The notes beneath the pieces were generated by a model that was not told where the DNA came from, did no database searches, and saw only the letters and a program-made list of their open reading frames with translations. Shown here one piece after another: positions 1 to 11,357 of a stretch of DNA of 64,000 nucleotides. The stretch is from Spisula solida. Its lineage: Eukaryota; Mollusca; Bivalvia; Venerida; Mactridae. The DNA is taken from positions 35,443,822 through 35,507,821 of the forward strand of contig OX365955.1 of the NCBI GenBank assembly GCA_947247005.1. Direction: 5' to 3'. Within the stretch, counting starts at the first letter, position 1, and each line of letters begins with the position of its first letter. Both the position numbers and the translations under genes were made by a program.

Positions 1-117
1 ATAAAGGCTAAAATTGTGACCTCTAGTGTCTACTAAAGCAAATTGTTGACGGATGGACAACGGACGAAGAGTGATCACAAAAGCTCACTCCGTCACTTTG
101 TGACAGGTAAGCTAAAA
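1..117 (+). repeat. 3' end of an ACAAGAG/GAGCTAAAA tandem-core element
   Basis: A final core fragment is followed by a GACGGATGGACAACGGACGA tract, GATCACAAAAGCTC and a terminal hairpin, AGCTCACTCCGTCAC / GTGACAGGTAAGCT, then AAAA. The 5' end lies outside the window. Confidence 0.75.
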
Positions 118-335
118 ATTAACCGAGCATCGCTGACGCTAATCAGATCAGCTACGGTGGCTAATTTCCTGAACTATCAGCACTAAGTTGCCCTTCCACC
201 AACAACTTCTCCACATGTGTAGGAAAATCGACATTGAAGTCAAATTTTTATGGAAGGTATAACCTGCTGTGACAAGGAATCTACAAATATATGTACGAGG
301 GTTGCCCCAGTAAATCGTAGACTTTGCTTATTAAA

Positions 336-1151
336 ACAAGAGTGCCAAAATGTCACAAAATACGCCCGTCTTGGGGCATGGTGAGTCTCAGGTCATGGTG
401 AATGAAAAAAACAAACAATCCAACATTCTTTTTAATTAAAGGACCATAACCCAAGAAGGCCTAGGCTGATTTGGCCTACAATTGAACTTGTCTTAGATAT
501 TATATCCATTAACATCGTCACAAAGTTTGAAGATACTCAGATGAAACCTCTTTGCACTAGAGAACGGACAAGGTCAATTTCACATTTATTTTGGTAATTA
601 TAGGATCATAACCAAATAAGGCCTAGGCTGATTTGGCCTATAATCAAACTTGGCCTAGATATCATGCCCATAAGCATTGTCACAAAGTTTGAAGATGATT
701 GGATGAAAACTGTTTGTGTTAGAGTACAGACAAGGCCAATTTCATACTTATTTGGTACTTAATTTAGGCCCATAACCAAATGAAGCCTAGGCCAATTTGG
801 CCTATAATCGAACTTGGCCAAGATATTATGCCCATAAGCATTGTCACAAAGTTTGAAGATGATTGGATGAAAACTATTTGCGTTAGAGTACAGACAAGGC
901 CAATTTCATACTTATTTGGTAATTAAAGGCCCATAACCCAATCAGGCCTAGGCCGTCTAGGCCTATAATCTATCTTGGCCTAGATATTATTCCCATAAGC
1001 ATTGTCACAAAGTTTGAAGATGATCAGATAAAAACTGTTTGCACTAAAGAACAGACAAGGTCAATTTCACATTTATTTTGGTAATTATAGGACCATAACC
1101 AAATAAGGCCTAGGCCAATTTGGCCTATAATAAAACTTGGCCTAGATATTA
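336..1151 (+). repeat. tandem-core element, 163-bp monomers, 3' truncated
   Basis: Starts ACAAGAGTGCC and then repeats a unit of about 163 bp. The anchor CATTGTCACAAAGTTTGAAG recurs near 513, 676, 839 and 998, and GGCCTAGGCYRATTTGGCC marks each unit. It stops abruptly at about 1151 inside mariner transposase sequence, with no 3' hairpin. Confidence 0.7.
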
Positions 1152-1535
1152 TGCAACGTCCCGCACCATCTTACGTCGATCGCTATCTATGACTTTCTGT
1201 ACAGCCTTAACGTCCCATAGATCTTTATATGGCGTTCTTCCTCGAGGCAATGTATCAGTCCAACCATCACTATACCTTCCATGCCATTTGTACACAAGTG
1301 CCCTAGAGACACCACTATATCTCTGAGTACTTTTAAGTTTCTTGAAAGTGTCTATTGGTGTCATTCCCGTCTGTACACAAAACTCAATAGCCGTTCTGCT
1401 GCCCTTGCTCTCCTCTAACGTCACCATTTTGAGCATATTTCGATTATCAGTGAAGAATTTCAAAAGTGCGTGGTTCGCGTGCGAATGACGTTCATTCATC
1501 GAAATTTGCAGAGATGACGTCATTATAACGTACAA
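1149..1535 (-). pseudogene. mariner transposase N-terminal fragment
   Basis: The first 128 residues are open on the minus strand. The segment RTAIEFCVQTGMTPIDTF, then ALVYKWHGRYSDG and VQKVIDSDRRKMVRDVA follow the paired helix-turn-helix layout of mariner transposases (HTH_48-type: 'IEFC..LGKTPTET...VFEWHKRF...VRE...RTVRELA'). The ORF ends where the 163-bp repeat begins. The DDD catalytic domain is absent, so it cannot encode an active enzyme. It lies inside the TIR-bounded element 294-4110. Confidence 0.75.
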
Positions 1536-1568
1536 AAAAGCAGACGTGAAATGTACGCGCCTAAATAA

Positions 1569-3857
1569 ACAAGAGGGCCATTGGCCCTATAGCGCTCACC
1601 TGATGACTAGCAGTTTAGAAAAATCAGTGACCTGGTGACCTAGTTTTTGACCCCAGACGTCCCAGTTGCGAACTGGACCTAGATTTCATAAAGTTACACA
1701 TGACCCAGTTACGAACTTGATCTAGATTTGAAACAAAAATTGTGACCAAGTGTCATAAAGATTATGTCAAAAATGTGATCTCTAGATTGTTAACAAGGTT
1801 TTTCTTTGATGTGACCTAGTGACCTAGTTTGGTGACACCAGATGACCCAATTATGAACTTGACCAAGATTTCAAAGAGACATACATTGACCAAGTTTCAT
1901 TAAGATTACAAGGTTTTTCTTTGATTCGACCTAGTGACCTAATTTTTAACCCCATATGACCCAGTTACGAACTTGACCTAGATTTCATAGAGAAAAAAAC
2001 ATTGTGATCAAGTTTCATATAGATTAGGTAAAAAATGTGACCTCTAGAGTGTTAACAAGGTTTTTCTTTGATGTGACCTGGTCACAGTGGTGACCTAGTT
2101 TTTGACCCCATATTACCCAATTATGAACTTGACCTAGATTTCAAAGAGACATACATTGTGACCAAGTTTCATTAAGATTATGTCAATAATGTGACATCTA
2201 GAGTGTTAACAAGGTTTTTCTTTGATGTGACCTAGTTTTTAACCCCATATGACCCAGTTACAAACTTGACCTAGATTTTATAGAGACAAACATTGTGATC
2301 AAGTTTCATATAGATTAGGTAACAAGAGCTGTCCACGAACAGCGCGCTCCACTATTCGCAGCGCCATGCTAGGATAGTACAATCATTATATATTCAAAAC
2401 AAAATGCTTCATAACAGCAGCATTACCCTCAGCTGTGTAGAGGTCAGGGCTTCTAAGTCAAAAAAGGGGGATAATTTGGACAAATTATGCAGGACTGTTA
2501 CTTACTCATGTGTAGGTCCTCTAGGTCATGATGGCAAATAAATAAGCCTTTCCTAGTCCAAAGCGGGGCATAATTTCAACAAAATGCTAAATAGTTATCT
2601 TCTCAAGCGTAGGGGTTGGGGTCATGCTGGTGAACAAGTTTGCGAAGTATCAAAGCAATATATCAATGCACTTTGAAGATATAAGAGGTTATAAACCTGT
2701 ACTTAAACTTTAACATTTGCATTTTCAAGTCCAAAAGGGGGCATAATTTCAACAAAATGCTTGATAGAGTTACCTACCCCTGGGTTGGGGTGATGATACA
2801 GAACAAGTATGCAAAGCAATATATGAATGCACTTTGAAAATATTAGAGGTGAAAAAACCTGTACCTAAACTTTAACATTTGCACTAAGTTGAAAAAGGGG
2901 GCATAATTTCACCAAAATGCTTAATAGAGTTACCTACCCCTGTGTATGGGTTGAGGTCATGATGGTGAACAAGTATGCAAAGTATCAAAGCAATATGTGG
3001 ATGCACTTTGAAAATATTTGAGGTAAAAAAACCTGTACCTAAACTTTAACATTTGCATTTTCAAGTCCAAACGGGGGCATAATTTCAACAAAATGCTTGA
3101 TAGAGTTACACAACCCTGTGTAGGGGTTGGGGTCATGATGGAGAACAAGTATGCAAAGCAATATGTGAATGCACTTTGAAAATATTTGAGGTAAAAAACC
3201 TGTACCTAAACTTTAACATTTGCACTAAGTTGAAAAAAGGGGACATAACTTCACCAAAATGCTTAATAGAGTAACCTACCCCTGTGTATGGGTTGGGGTC
3301 ATGATGGTGAACAAGTATGCAAAGTATTAAAGCAATATGTCAATGCACTTTGAAGATATCTTTGATTTGGCCTGGTGACCTAGTTTTTGACCCCCGATGA
3401 CCCAATTACGAACTTGACCTAGATTTCATAGAGACATAAATTATTATGACATAGATTATGTCAAAAATGTGACCTCTAGAGTGTTAACAAGGTTTTCTGT
3501 GACCTGGTGACCTGGTTTTGACCCCAAATAACCCAATTATGAACTTGACCTAGATTGCATAGAGACATACATTGTGACCAAGTTTCATTAAGATTGTGTC
3601 AAAATTGTGACCTCTAGAGTGTTAACAAGGTTTTTCTTTGATTTGACCTAGTGACCTATAGTTTTTGACCCCAGATGACCCAGTTACAAACTTGACCTAG
3701 ATTTCATAGAGACAAACATTGTGACCAAGTTTCATAAAGATTAAGTGAAAACTGTGACCTCTAGAGATTTAACAGTCAAATTGTTGACGGTGGACGACGG
3801 ACAAAAGGGTGATCACAAAAGCTCACCTTGAGCACTTCGTGCTCAGGTGAGCTAAAA
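1569..3857 (+). repeat. tandem-core element with both hairpin ends
   Basis: The 5' end is ACAAGAGGGCCATTGGCCCT (hairpin GGGCCA/TGGCCC), then GCGCTCACCTGATGAC. The core repeats a ~150-bp unit (TGACCTAGTTTTTGACCCC...GTGACCTCTAGAGTGTTAAC). The 3' end carries GACGGTGGACGACGGAC, then a hairpin AGCTCACCTTGAGCAC-TTC-GTGCTCAGGTGAGCT and AAAA. A second element (2322-3360) is nested in it. It sits just upstream of the mariner ORF start. Confidence 0.8.
2322..3360 (+). repeat. nested tandem-core element, GCTGT hairpin subfamily
   Basis: The 5' end is ACAAGAGCTGTCCACGAACA with a GCTGT/ACAGC hairpin, then GCGCTCCACTATTCGCAG. The core unit is about 170 bp (GCATAATTTCAACAAAATGC...GGTTGGGGTCATGATGGTGA), seen near 2568, 2740, 2900, 3076 and 3243. 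The 3' hairpin is missing; the host element resumes at about 3361 after losing roughly 45 bp. A full-length relative is at 24426-25243. Confidence 0.75.
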
Positions 3858-4110
3858 ACAAATTCAAAATAACATGTTAACTTCATTGTCATTGAATTAA
3901 TAACGGCACGTTTAACGGGTTGCGTCGCCCGCGCTTACATGGGGTGCGACAATCAATGATTATATAAGTTAAGTACATATAATTTTAATTTACATGCATG
4001 ATTTTTATAAAAATATAATTTATAAAGGTAATTGTCAAATATAATGGCTGTGTGATGTCAAATAAAAATATTATCTACAAAGTCTACAATTTACTGGGAC
4101 AACCCTCGTA

Positions 4111-4528
4111 TATAAGTTTATTTGCTGAAATTTATGCTAGAGGAATGGCCGAACTTCACCAATATTTCTAGTATACTGTTCACACATTACTGACACTCTT
4201 TTATATCGCTTAGAGCTTTTTTTATGGTAGAAGTGTTGTTCCTCGAAGGGAATTCTGTATTTCAATTGCTTGGACAGGGCCGTATCCAGAGAAAAAAACA
4301 AAGAGGCATATACTTCCAAGGGTATATTTTCTTCAAAAACGTGCTTATTTTGGTAAAAAAAATCAATTTTCACCAAGACACTGTGCTTCAGTGTGGCTAC
4401 AGGCCTGTATGGAAGTCCCTCAAGAGGGTTTCGAGAGACTACTGCAATCTATAGCACAATACAACACTGTATCTAAACATAAATTCAACTAAATGAAAAG
4501 GATTCTAATTGTCAATAAAATTACTCAC
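4111..4528. other. intronic stretch, nothing recognised
   Basis: Lies between the mariner end and the ITFG2 exon. I looked here for the terminal ITFG2 exon on the minus strand and found no acceptor whose reading frame continues the phase-1 junction. No repeats are evident. Confidence 0.4.
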
Positions 4529-4705
4529 ATTTTATGTTAAGTTTTGCCAATAACTGATGAGTTTCTTCGTACTTGTCCATTACTTCTATTGAATTAGTTG
4601 ACTCAACTTGTGGTAAACTGATGTTATAGTAGATATAGATACGATTGTTGAACGTTGCATACACAAAACATGGTACATTATCAATTGTGTTAACAGCAAA
4701 ATAAC
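4529..4705 (-). CDS. ITFG2: ITFG2 exon (VYATFNNRIYIYY block)
   Basis: The acceptor is TGCTATTTCAG|GT and the donor ATAAAAT|GTGAGT on the minus strand. The exon has two bases completing Gly, 58 codons, then T. Peptide motifs are NVPCFVYATFNNRIYIYY, VESTNSIEVMDKYEE and HQLLAKLNIK. They parallel the ITFG2 segment with 'CLVYVTFNQKIYVYW' and '[24 protein letters not shown]'. If the donor were not used, reading on gives Cys-Glu-stop, so this could be the terminal exon in some transcripts. The perfect GTGAGT favours one more exon downstream, which I could not find in 1-4528. Confidence 0.88.
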
Positions 4706-4751
4706 CTGAAATAGCAGAAATATAAACAATTAATATCTCTGATAAGTCAGT

Positions 4752-5620
4752 CACAATAGCTCATATAGTGGGAAGCTAGCCACTTAGCTCAAGCAATAGC
4801 TCATATAGTGGGAAGCTAGCCACTTAGCTCAAGCAATAGCTCATATAGTGGGAAGCTAGCAACATAGCTCAAGCAATAGCTCATATAGTGGGAAGCTAGC
4901 CACATAGCTCATATAGTGGGAAGCTAGCCACTTAGCTCAAGCAATAGCTCATATAGTGGGAAGCTAGCCACATAGCTCATATAGTGGGAAGCTAGCAACA
5001 TAGCTCAAGCAAAAGCTCATATAGTTGGAAGCTAGCCACTTAGCTCAAGCAATAGCTCATATAGTGGGAAGCTAGCCACTTAGCTCAAGCCATAGCTCAT
5101 ATAGTGGGAAGCTAGCAACATAGCTCAAGCAATAGCTCATATAGTGGGAAGCTAGCCACATAGCTCATATAGTGGGAAGCTAGCCACTTAGCTCAAGCAA
5201 TAGCTCATATAGTGGAAAGCTAGCCACTTAGCTCAAGCAATAGCTCATATAGTGGGAAGCTAGCCACTTAGCTCAAGCAAAAGCTCATATAGTGGGAAGC
5301 AAGCCACTTAGCTCAAACAATAGCTAGTTGGAAACTGGCCACTTAGCTCAAGCAATAGCTCATATAGTGGAAAGCTAGCCACTTAGCTCAAGCAAAAGCT
5401 CATATAGTGGGAAGCTAGCCACTTAGCTCAAGCAAAAGCTCATGTAGTGGGAAGCTAGCCACTTAGCTCAAGCAATAGCTAGCGGGAAGCTGGCCACTTG
5501 GCTCAAGCAATAGCTCATATAGTGGGAAGCTAGCCACTTAGCTCAATCCATAGCTAGTGGGAAGCTGGTCACTTGGCTCAAGCAATAGCTCATATAGTGG
5601 GAAGCTAGCCACTTAGCTCA
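4752..5620 (+). repeat. 40-bp minisatellite
   Basis: About 22 copies of a ~40-bp unit built from AGCTCATATAGTGGGAAGCT followed by AGCCACTTAGCTCAAGCAAT, with some 30-bp short forms. The array starts 47 bp from the ITFG2 exon acceptor. It is cut at 5621 by a Tc1-like element, and a short piece of the same array resumes at 9084. Confidence 0.9.
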
Positions 5621-5721
5621 AGCTGCTCAAAAAAATTAAAGGAACACCATAAATTTTGGAGTTATCTATGCAATGAATGAATAAATACCAGCAAAATAAA
5701 TACTAGTATATAGAACGAGTA

Positions 5722-6736
5722 CTGTAAACCTAGAAACTATTTGCGCAATTTAAGTTCGCTGAGTTCACGATTGGTAAAAATTCGCGAAAGTAAGTAGCTG
5801 CGAATATGTTCACAACATGAAATACGCGAAAGTTTCTCGTTTAGAATGAAATTCATAGTGTTTGTGTGCGATGTTAAGAAGGCTGTATTAAGTCTGAAAT
5901 GTTTTATGTAACATCAAGTAAGAAACGTTCTTTATCTAGTGTACAACTATGTTTTTGAAGAAAAAAAACTCGCATTAAATGTTATTATACGTGATTTTTT
6001 ACCAATGTTAACGTTGTTTACTATTAATGTAATGACCCGCGGTAGTGTCTATTTGTATTTGTGTCGTTGTCGTCTATGTAGGTATAAGTATATCATCGTT
6101 GCCATCTACAATAACGATAACTCAGTTGAGTTTTGTGTTTAGAATATGTTTGTTTCCTTTCTGTGGAGTTTTGTTTTTCATTGTATACAAAAAATAATCA
6201 CATATAAATCGAAAACAAAATGATTCCCTCCTGTTTTGGTGTTGTTTTCTTTAAAAATCCTTTTCATTTGCTATGTCTATATAATGTGTAGCAAATTGCA
6301 CTTTGATCATTGCTTATTGTCTAATTAATTCATTTGAACTAATATAATATCACAGTTGCTGCATAATTACTTGGTCATTGAACACACATAATACGGGAAG
6401 TTAAACGCAGTAATGATGCAGTTTGTGACAGTTTAGATAAATTGTCAATACTTTGTATTCAATGGACAAAAGCAATCGATGTTTGACAGGGCTTAACAAA
6501 GGGACAAAGGATTAGCCGAAAGTGAGAACATTGATTAAGCGGCAATTATATACTTTACAATATGTGAAAGTATGTATGTGATAGATTGTAACAAAAGTGA
6601 ATTTGTCACTATGCGACTTAGGTGTCGCGGAGTTCGCGGGAGACCAAAATACGCGAAACTTTGTAGCCGCGAATATGCCGACGATCGGCAAACGCGAAAC
6701 TTTGTACTGTATTCGCGAAAGTAAAGCAGTTTACAG
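5722..6736. mobile_element. TA-flanked MITE, TTCGCG-rich subterminal repeats
   Basis: Ends CTGTAAACCTAGAAACTA (left) and the inverse, AAGCAGTTTACAG (right), flanked by TA at 5720-5721 and 6737-6738. Both ends carry repeated TTCGCGAAA, GCCGCGAATATG and CGCGAAAC motifs. No transposase. The same family is at 59946-60788 and probably 11484-16204. Confidence 0.8.
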
Positions 6737-6938
6737 TATATGAATATTATCTCACGAACAAACATCAACATTCTGCAACGGACATATGCTTATTGAAAAA
6801 AGTAATGCACATTGATAAAACCCATTTATGTGTGAATAATAGGGCTGAGTATCGATCAAAATGATCAATACGATATTTGTATCGATACAGAATGATTGAT
6901 ATCTGATATATCGTTTGATATTTTATACCTATAAAATA

Positions 6939-7956
6939 ACAAGATGGCCCAAAGGGCCCTAGGTCGCTCACCAGTCGTACTAGTGCATGCACACCCCTAT
7001 GGTGACCCTACACATTTTCAGAGATGATCATTACGACCAAATTTCATAAAGATTAAGTCGAAATTGTGACCTCTGGTGATTACACAGGGTTTTGCTATGA
7101 TCTGACCTATAATTTTAACAAAATATTTTGGAAAAAATATTTGCCTCCATATAAATGTACGTACAAATACACACTTTAAAGACAAAACATTACCTAAACA
7201 CTTAAAAAATAAAAAAAAAATATTATGCTCCAAGTGGGGTTTGAACCCATGACCCTCAGGAATATGTCAATTGACATTGTTACCTTGTTTTTGACCCCAG
7301 ATGACCCAAAATCGAACTTGACCTAGATTTTGTTGACATGATCATCGTGACAAAGTTTCATAAAGATTAAGTTGAAAGTGTAACCTCAGGTGACTACACA
7401 AGGTTTTCCTATGATTTGACCTATAATTTAAACAAAATATTTTCCTCCATATAACTGTACAAATACATGCTAGAAAGATAAAAAATACCTAAACACTCAA
7501 AAAAATAAAAATTATGGTTCCAGTGGGGTTTGCACCCACGACCCTCAGGAAAATGTCAATTGACATTGTGACCTTGTTTTTGACCCCAGATGACCCAAAA
7601 TCGAACTTGGCCTAGATTTTGTTGACATAATCATCGTGACAAAGTTTTATAAAGATTAAGTTGAAATTGTAACCTCTGGTGACTACACAGGGTTTTTCTA
7701 TGATTTGACCTAGAATTTTCCGCCATAACTGTACAAATACATGCTACAAAGACAAAACCTAAACACTTAAAAAAAAAAAATTATGGTTCCAGTGGGGTTT
7801 GAACCCACGACCCTCAGGAAAATGTCAATTGACATTGTGAGTTTTATAATTGACAGTGTGACCTTGTTGGTTTTTATCCCAGATGACCCAAAATCGAACT
7901 TTACCTAAATTTTGTTGACATGATCATTGTGACCAAGTTTCTTAAAGATTTATAAA
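6939..7956 (+). repeat. tandem-core element with tRNA-like B boxes
   Basis: Starts ACAAGATGGCCCAAAGGGCC, then TCGCTCACCAGTC. The core unit is about 300 bp (CATAAAGATTAAGT near 7048, 7357 and 7648). Each unit contains GTGGGGTTTGAACCCACGAC, whose minus strand reads GGGTTCAAACCCC, a canonical pol III B box. The 3' hairpin is absent because another element begins at 7957. A related copy is at 22175-23296. Confidence 0.7.
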
Positions 7957-8276
7957 ACAAGAGGATGGGCACTCACCTGCTAAACACGGCCAAACTTTGA
8001 ACTTGGCCTTAAGGTCATCAAGATAAACATATTGACTAAACTTGATGAAGGTTAAAGCAAAACTGAGGACTCCAGAGTGTTAAAAAGGTTTTGCTATTAT
8101 TTGACATTTTGACCTAGTTTTTTACCCACATGACCCAACTTCAAACATGACCTTAAGGTCATCAAGATAGACATTTTGACCAAAGTTGGTCAAGATTAAA
8201 GCAAAAATATGGCCTCTAGAGTGTTAATAAGGTTTTTCTATTATTTGACCTTTTGACCTAGTTTTTGACCCCACAT
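7957..8276 (+). repeat. tandem-core element fragment
   Basis: Starts ACAAGAGGATGGGCACTCAC; core of the TGACCTTAAGGTCATCAAGA type, as in 50663-51519. It breaks off at about 8276, where Tc1 transposase sequence resumes. Confidence 0.65.
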
Positions 8277-8460
8277 AATTTTAAACCCGTACCATGCAAC
8301 AATAGTTCCCTTGGGTTTCCACACGCGTACACATCTTTCATTTGCATAATAATGGAACCTGTTTTTATCGAGAAACAAAAAGTTTTGACCAAGGGCCATT
8401 TCCCAATTTGCATTGTCATGGGCAATTTGTGGTCAACGTGGGACGTGCAGCGATCCTGAT
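8262..8460 (-). pseudogene. Tc1-like transposase fragment
   Basis: On the minus strand, across at least one frame change, it reads ...IAHDNANWEMALGQNFLFLD then KNRFHYYANERCVRVWKPKG. This matches the Tc1 pattern 'ARdHvNWt..QW.nVLFSDESRF....DgRvrVWRrkGE'. The SDESRF core has degraded to LDKNRF. Both N- and C-terminal domains are missing. It belongs to the surrounding Tc1-like element. Confidence 0.65.
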
Positions 8461-9081
8461 GATGAGGCCACCTTCCTAATGCTTTTTCAAACTGAATTAC
8501 CAACAATCAACACATTATTTGCTCTTTTAATGAAGTTAATGTGGTGTTTTAACATGATGGGTCTCAAATAGTGGCATTGAATAAGGGGTTGTGAAGCATT
8601 TTCTAACCTAATAGAGTTTTATTAATGATATTCCGGTAACCTTACAGCGATTTCACAGTTCCTGACAAAGTAAAATGTCTACACTTTGAACCATTTTTGG
8701 TAGTAACACCCCATATTTTACCATTTGCTCCACCCCTGATGCGATTCTTGCTCTTAAATGCTTCCTGACAACTGTACTTAGCATAGCTACACTAATCAAA
8801 AGACAAAAACAAACAATTTAAACAAAAGACAAAAACAAACAATTAACTGTTTTTGTGTTATTAAATTGCAACACAGTAAATAAAGACAATAGCCAAAAGA
8901 TAGGGTGGCATAGCAAATCAAAGGGATTGAGCCCAAGGGTCAACCCAGTAACCAACATGTGTCTTTAAATCATATACAAACATGATAAAACTTGAATTGT
9001 TGGACTAGGCTGTTTCCCTGATTTTCGATATTAAGAAAGGTAGCAAAATTGCAAGTGTTCCTTTAATTATTTTGAGCAGTG

Positions 9082-9134
9082 TAGTTGGAAGCTGGTCAAG
9101 CAATAGCTCCTAGTAGGAAGCTAGTCACTTAGAT
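9082..9134 (+). repeat. 40-bp minisatellite remnant
   Basis: GTTGGAAGCTGGTCAAGCAA and TAGGAAGCTAGTCACTTAGA continue the array interrupted at 5621, which shows that the Tc1-like element inserted into it. Confidence 0.75.
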
Positions 9135-9309
9135 AATAGAACATCTGGGTAAGTAGGTTTTTACACTGGTTTCAAAACTTGTACAAAGTGTGTTTGGAAA
9201 GTTTCATGACAAGTGACATAATATTTTTACAACTTAATATTTTTCAATGAAATTTTCTACAATTGTTGCTATATGTATTCATTAGCCTCGGCCCTAGCCA
9301 AATAGAAAA

Positions 9310-9425
9310 CTATCTGGAGTGACAAGAAAATCTCAACCAAATCTAAGATCAGACTGATGCGATCACTGGTCATGTCAATATTTCTCTACGCATGTGAAAC
9401 ATGGACTATGAACATGGATTTAGAA
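9310..9425 (+). pseudogene. LINE reverse transcriptase C-terminal fragment, 5' piece
   Basis: Reads IWSDKKISTKSKIRLMRSLV then MSIFLYACETWTMNMDLE, the 'TK.rL..s.v.s.LLYg.EtW' block found after the RT domain of RTE-like LINEs. Interrupted at 9426 by a tandem-core element and resuming at 10685. Confidence 0.75.
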
Positions 9426-10684
9426 ACAAGAGGGCCCAAAGGGCCCTAGGAAAAAGTAGTTCATGCAGGCACCTTAATGTAAATCAAGTAATGCAACCTT
9501 TATTGCAAGTAAAACAATTTGTCTTAACCAGCCACCTTGTAATGTACATCACATCAACCCATATTGAAGTTTAAGTCAGTTTTGTCTATGATTTGATCTA
9601 ATGACCTACTTTTTGACCCCGGATGACCCAATTTCGAACTTGACCTATGTTTTGTTGAGATGATTATTGTGACCAAGTTTCATAATGATTAGTTCAACAA
9701 GAGGGCCTAAAGGGCCCAAGGTCACTCACCTGTCGCAGTAGTGCATGTAAGCCCTGTGATTTGACCTAGTGACCTAGTTCTTGGTCCAAGATGATCCAAT
9801 ATCGCACTTTACCTAGATTTTGCTGACATGATCATAAACATTAGGCTAAAATTGTGACTACGTAAGGTTTTTCTATTATTTGACCTTATGACCTAGTTTT
9901 GACCCCAATATCATTTTGTTGAAATGATCATTGTGACCAAGTATCATAAAGATTATGTCAAAATTGTGACCTCTAGTCACTACGCAAGGTTTTTCTATGA
10001 TTTGACCTTGTGACCTAGTTTTTGACCCCGGATGACCCAATATCGCAATTGACCTACATTTTATTGAGATAATCATCATGACTGAGTTTCATAAAGATGA
10101 GGTCAAAATTGTGACCTCTAGTGACTACTCAAGGTTTTTCTATGATTTGACCTAATGACCTTGTTTTTGACCCCTGATGACCCAATATGGAACTTGATCT
10201 AGATTTTGAAGAGATGATCATTGTGACCAAGTTTCATAAAGATGAGGCAAAAAATGGGACCTCAAGTGTCTACACAACGTTTTTCTATTATTTGACCTTG
10301 TGACCTAGATTATTTTGAGATGACCATTGTGACCGAGTTTCATAAAGATTAGGTCAAAATTATAACCTCTAGTGACTACACAAGTTTTTCTATGTTTTGA
10401 CTTTGTGACCTAGTTTTTGACCCCGGATGACCCAAAATCGAACTTGACCTAGAAATTGTTGAGATGATCATTGTGACCCAAGTTTCATAATGATTAGGCC
10501 AAAATTGTGACCTCTAGTGAGTACACAAGGGTTTTCTATGATTTGACCTAGTGACCTGGTTTTTGACCCGGGATGACCCAATACTGAACTTGTCTAGTGT
10601 CTCGCAAGCAAATTGTGGAAGACAGGACGACGGAAGAAAAGTGATCACTTTGTGACAGGTGAGCTTGTGACAGGTGAGCTAAAA
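9426..10684 (+). repeat. tandem-core element(s) inserted in LINE
   Basis: Begins ACAAGAGGGCCCAAAGGGCC. A second 5' end (ACAAGAGGGCCTAAAGGGCC) occurs at 9697, so a copy is nested in or joined to another. Core ~150 bp (TTTGACCTTGTGACCTAGTT, GACCCCGGATGACCCAATAT). The 3' end has CAGGACGACGGAAG and a duplicated TGTGACAGGTGAGCT, then AAAA. Because it splits a readable LINE frame, its outer limits are known to within a few bases. Confidence 0.8.
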
Positions 10685-11027
10685 AGGAATGCAAGCCCTG
10701 GAATGAGATGTTATTGTAAGATACTCGGAATAACATACAGAGACAGAATTACAAACATGGAGGTCATGAACAGAGTGGAACAAGCAATTGGTCTTTATCA
10801 AGAACTGTTATCAATCGTCAGATTAAGGAAAATCAAATGGTATGGTCATGTGACATGTGAATGGAAGTAGAAGACAAGGCCGACAAAAGAAAAAGTGGGA
10901 CGACAACATTACCAAGTGGAAGGGCTTATCTTTCAGTGAGTGTCTAAGAAAAGCAGAGAACAGGGATAAGTGGCGGAAACTTGCATGGAGATCTTCAGTG
11001 GTGCCCAAACGGTCCCCCAGACTGTGA
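10685..11027 (+). pseudogene. LINE C-terminal fragment, 3' piece
   Basis: Continues the LINE of 9310-9425: MRCYCKILGITYRDRITNME, KIKWYGHV, then in another frame RRQGRQKKKWDDNITKWKGL and AENRDKWRKLAWRSS, ending at a TGA (11025-11027). The order is the usual RTE-like tail (cysteine-containing block, 'wfGHv.R', 'GrRrrGRPrk.W.d...'). Frameshifts and internal stops mark it as dead. A different copy from the intact LINE at 18926. Confidence 0.75.
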
Positions 11028-11357
11028 GACATGTAACAGGTATTCACTAGGAATATACACTTATAGACACTTGTCCGGAAACTTTCCAAATACTTTTCAT
11101 ACAAGGGAATTTAAACCGTTAAAGATTGCAGACGCCCCGAGCCAATTGATACATCAAGCATCTCACACTGTAGGGATCTGTTGAGACAAAATGCTTGGCT
11201 CTAGCGTGTGAAATTTGACACAAAAGAAGAACAATTGTTTAATTCCCCTGGGTCTTGCCCTGGGGGCATAAGTGCATAACTTTAAACTAATAATGGTCGG
11301 TTAGGAGAACTGTTAATATTCTTTACTCTTAATACAAGGTGGCATGGTCAGGGAAAA

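Larger units (their letters stand above)
294..4110. mobile_element. mariner-like element, TA-flanked, with nested insertions
   Basis: A left terminal inverted repeat at 296-326 starts CGAGGGTTGCCCCAGTAAAT. The right repeat at 4078-4108 is its reverse complement with 2 mismatches in 31. Both are bordered by TA (294-295 and 4109-4110), the mariner target duplication. The element carries a truncated transposase on the minus strand (1149-1535). It was expanded to 3.8 kb by two tandem-core repeats (336-1151 and 1569-3857). Without them it would be roughly 0.7 kb, so the catalytic part of the transposase is deleted. Confidence 0.85.
5621..9081. mobile_element. Tc1-like element inserted in the 40-bp minisatellite
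   Basis: The left terminal repeat (5623-5647) is CTGCTCAAAAAAATTAAAGG followed by AACAC. The right one (9055-9081) is its inverse, ending CAGTG then TA. This is the familiar Tc1-family end (CACTGCTCAAAAAAATAAAGG-type). A degenerate transposase fragment is at 8262-8460 (minus). The element holds a MITE (5722-6736) and two tandem-core repeats (6939-8276). The 8461-9054 stretch has no ORF of note and a 24-bp duplication at 8798-8845 (AAAAGACAAAAACAAACAAT). Confidence 0.8.

Noticed and set aside
4137..4376. Minus-strand 79-codon ORF as the terminal ITFG2 exon
   Set aside because: No acceptor gives a continuing frame from the phase-1 donor at 4529, and the peptide does not resemble the ITFG2 C-terminus.
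4752..5620. CRISPR-like regular repeats
   Set aside because: Units are contiguous with no unique spacers, and the context is eukaryotic; it is a minisatellite.
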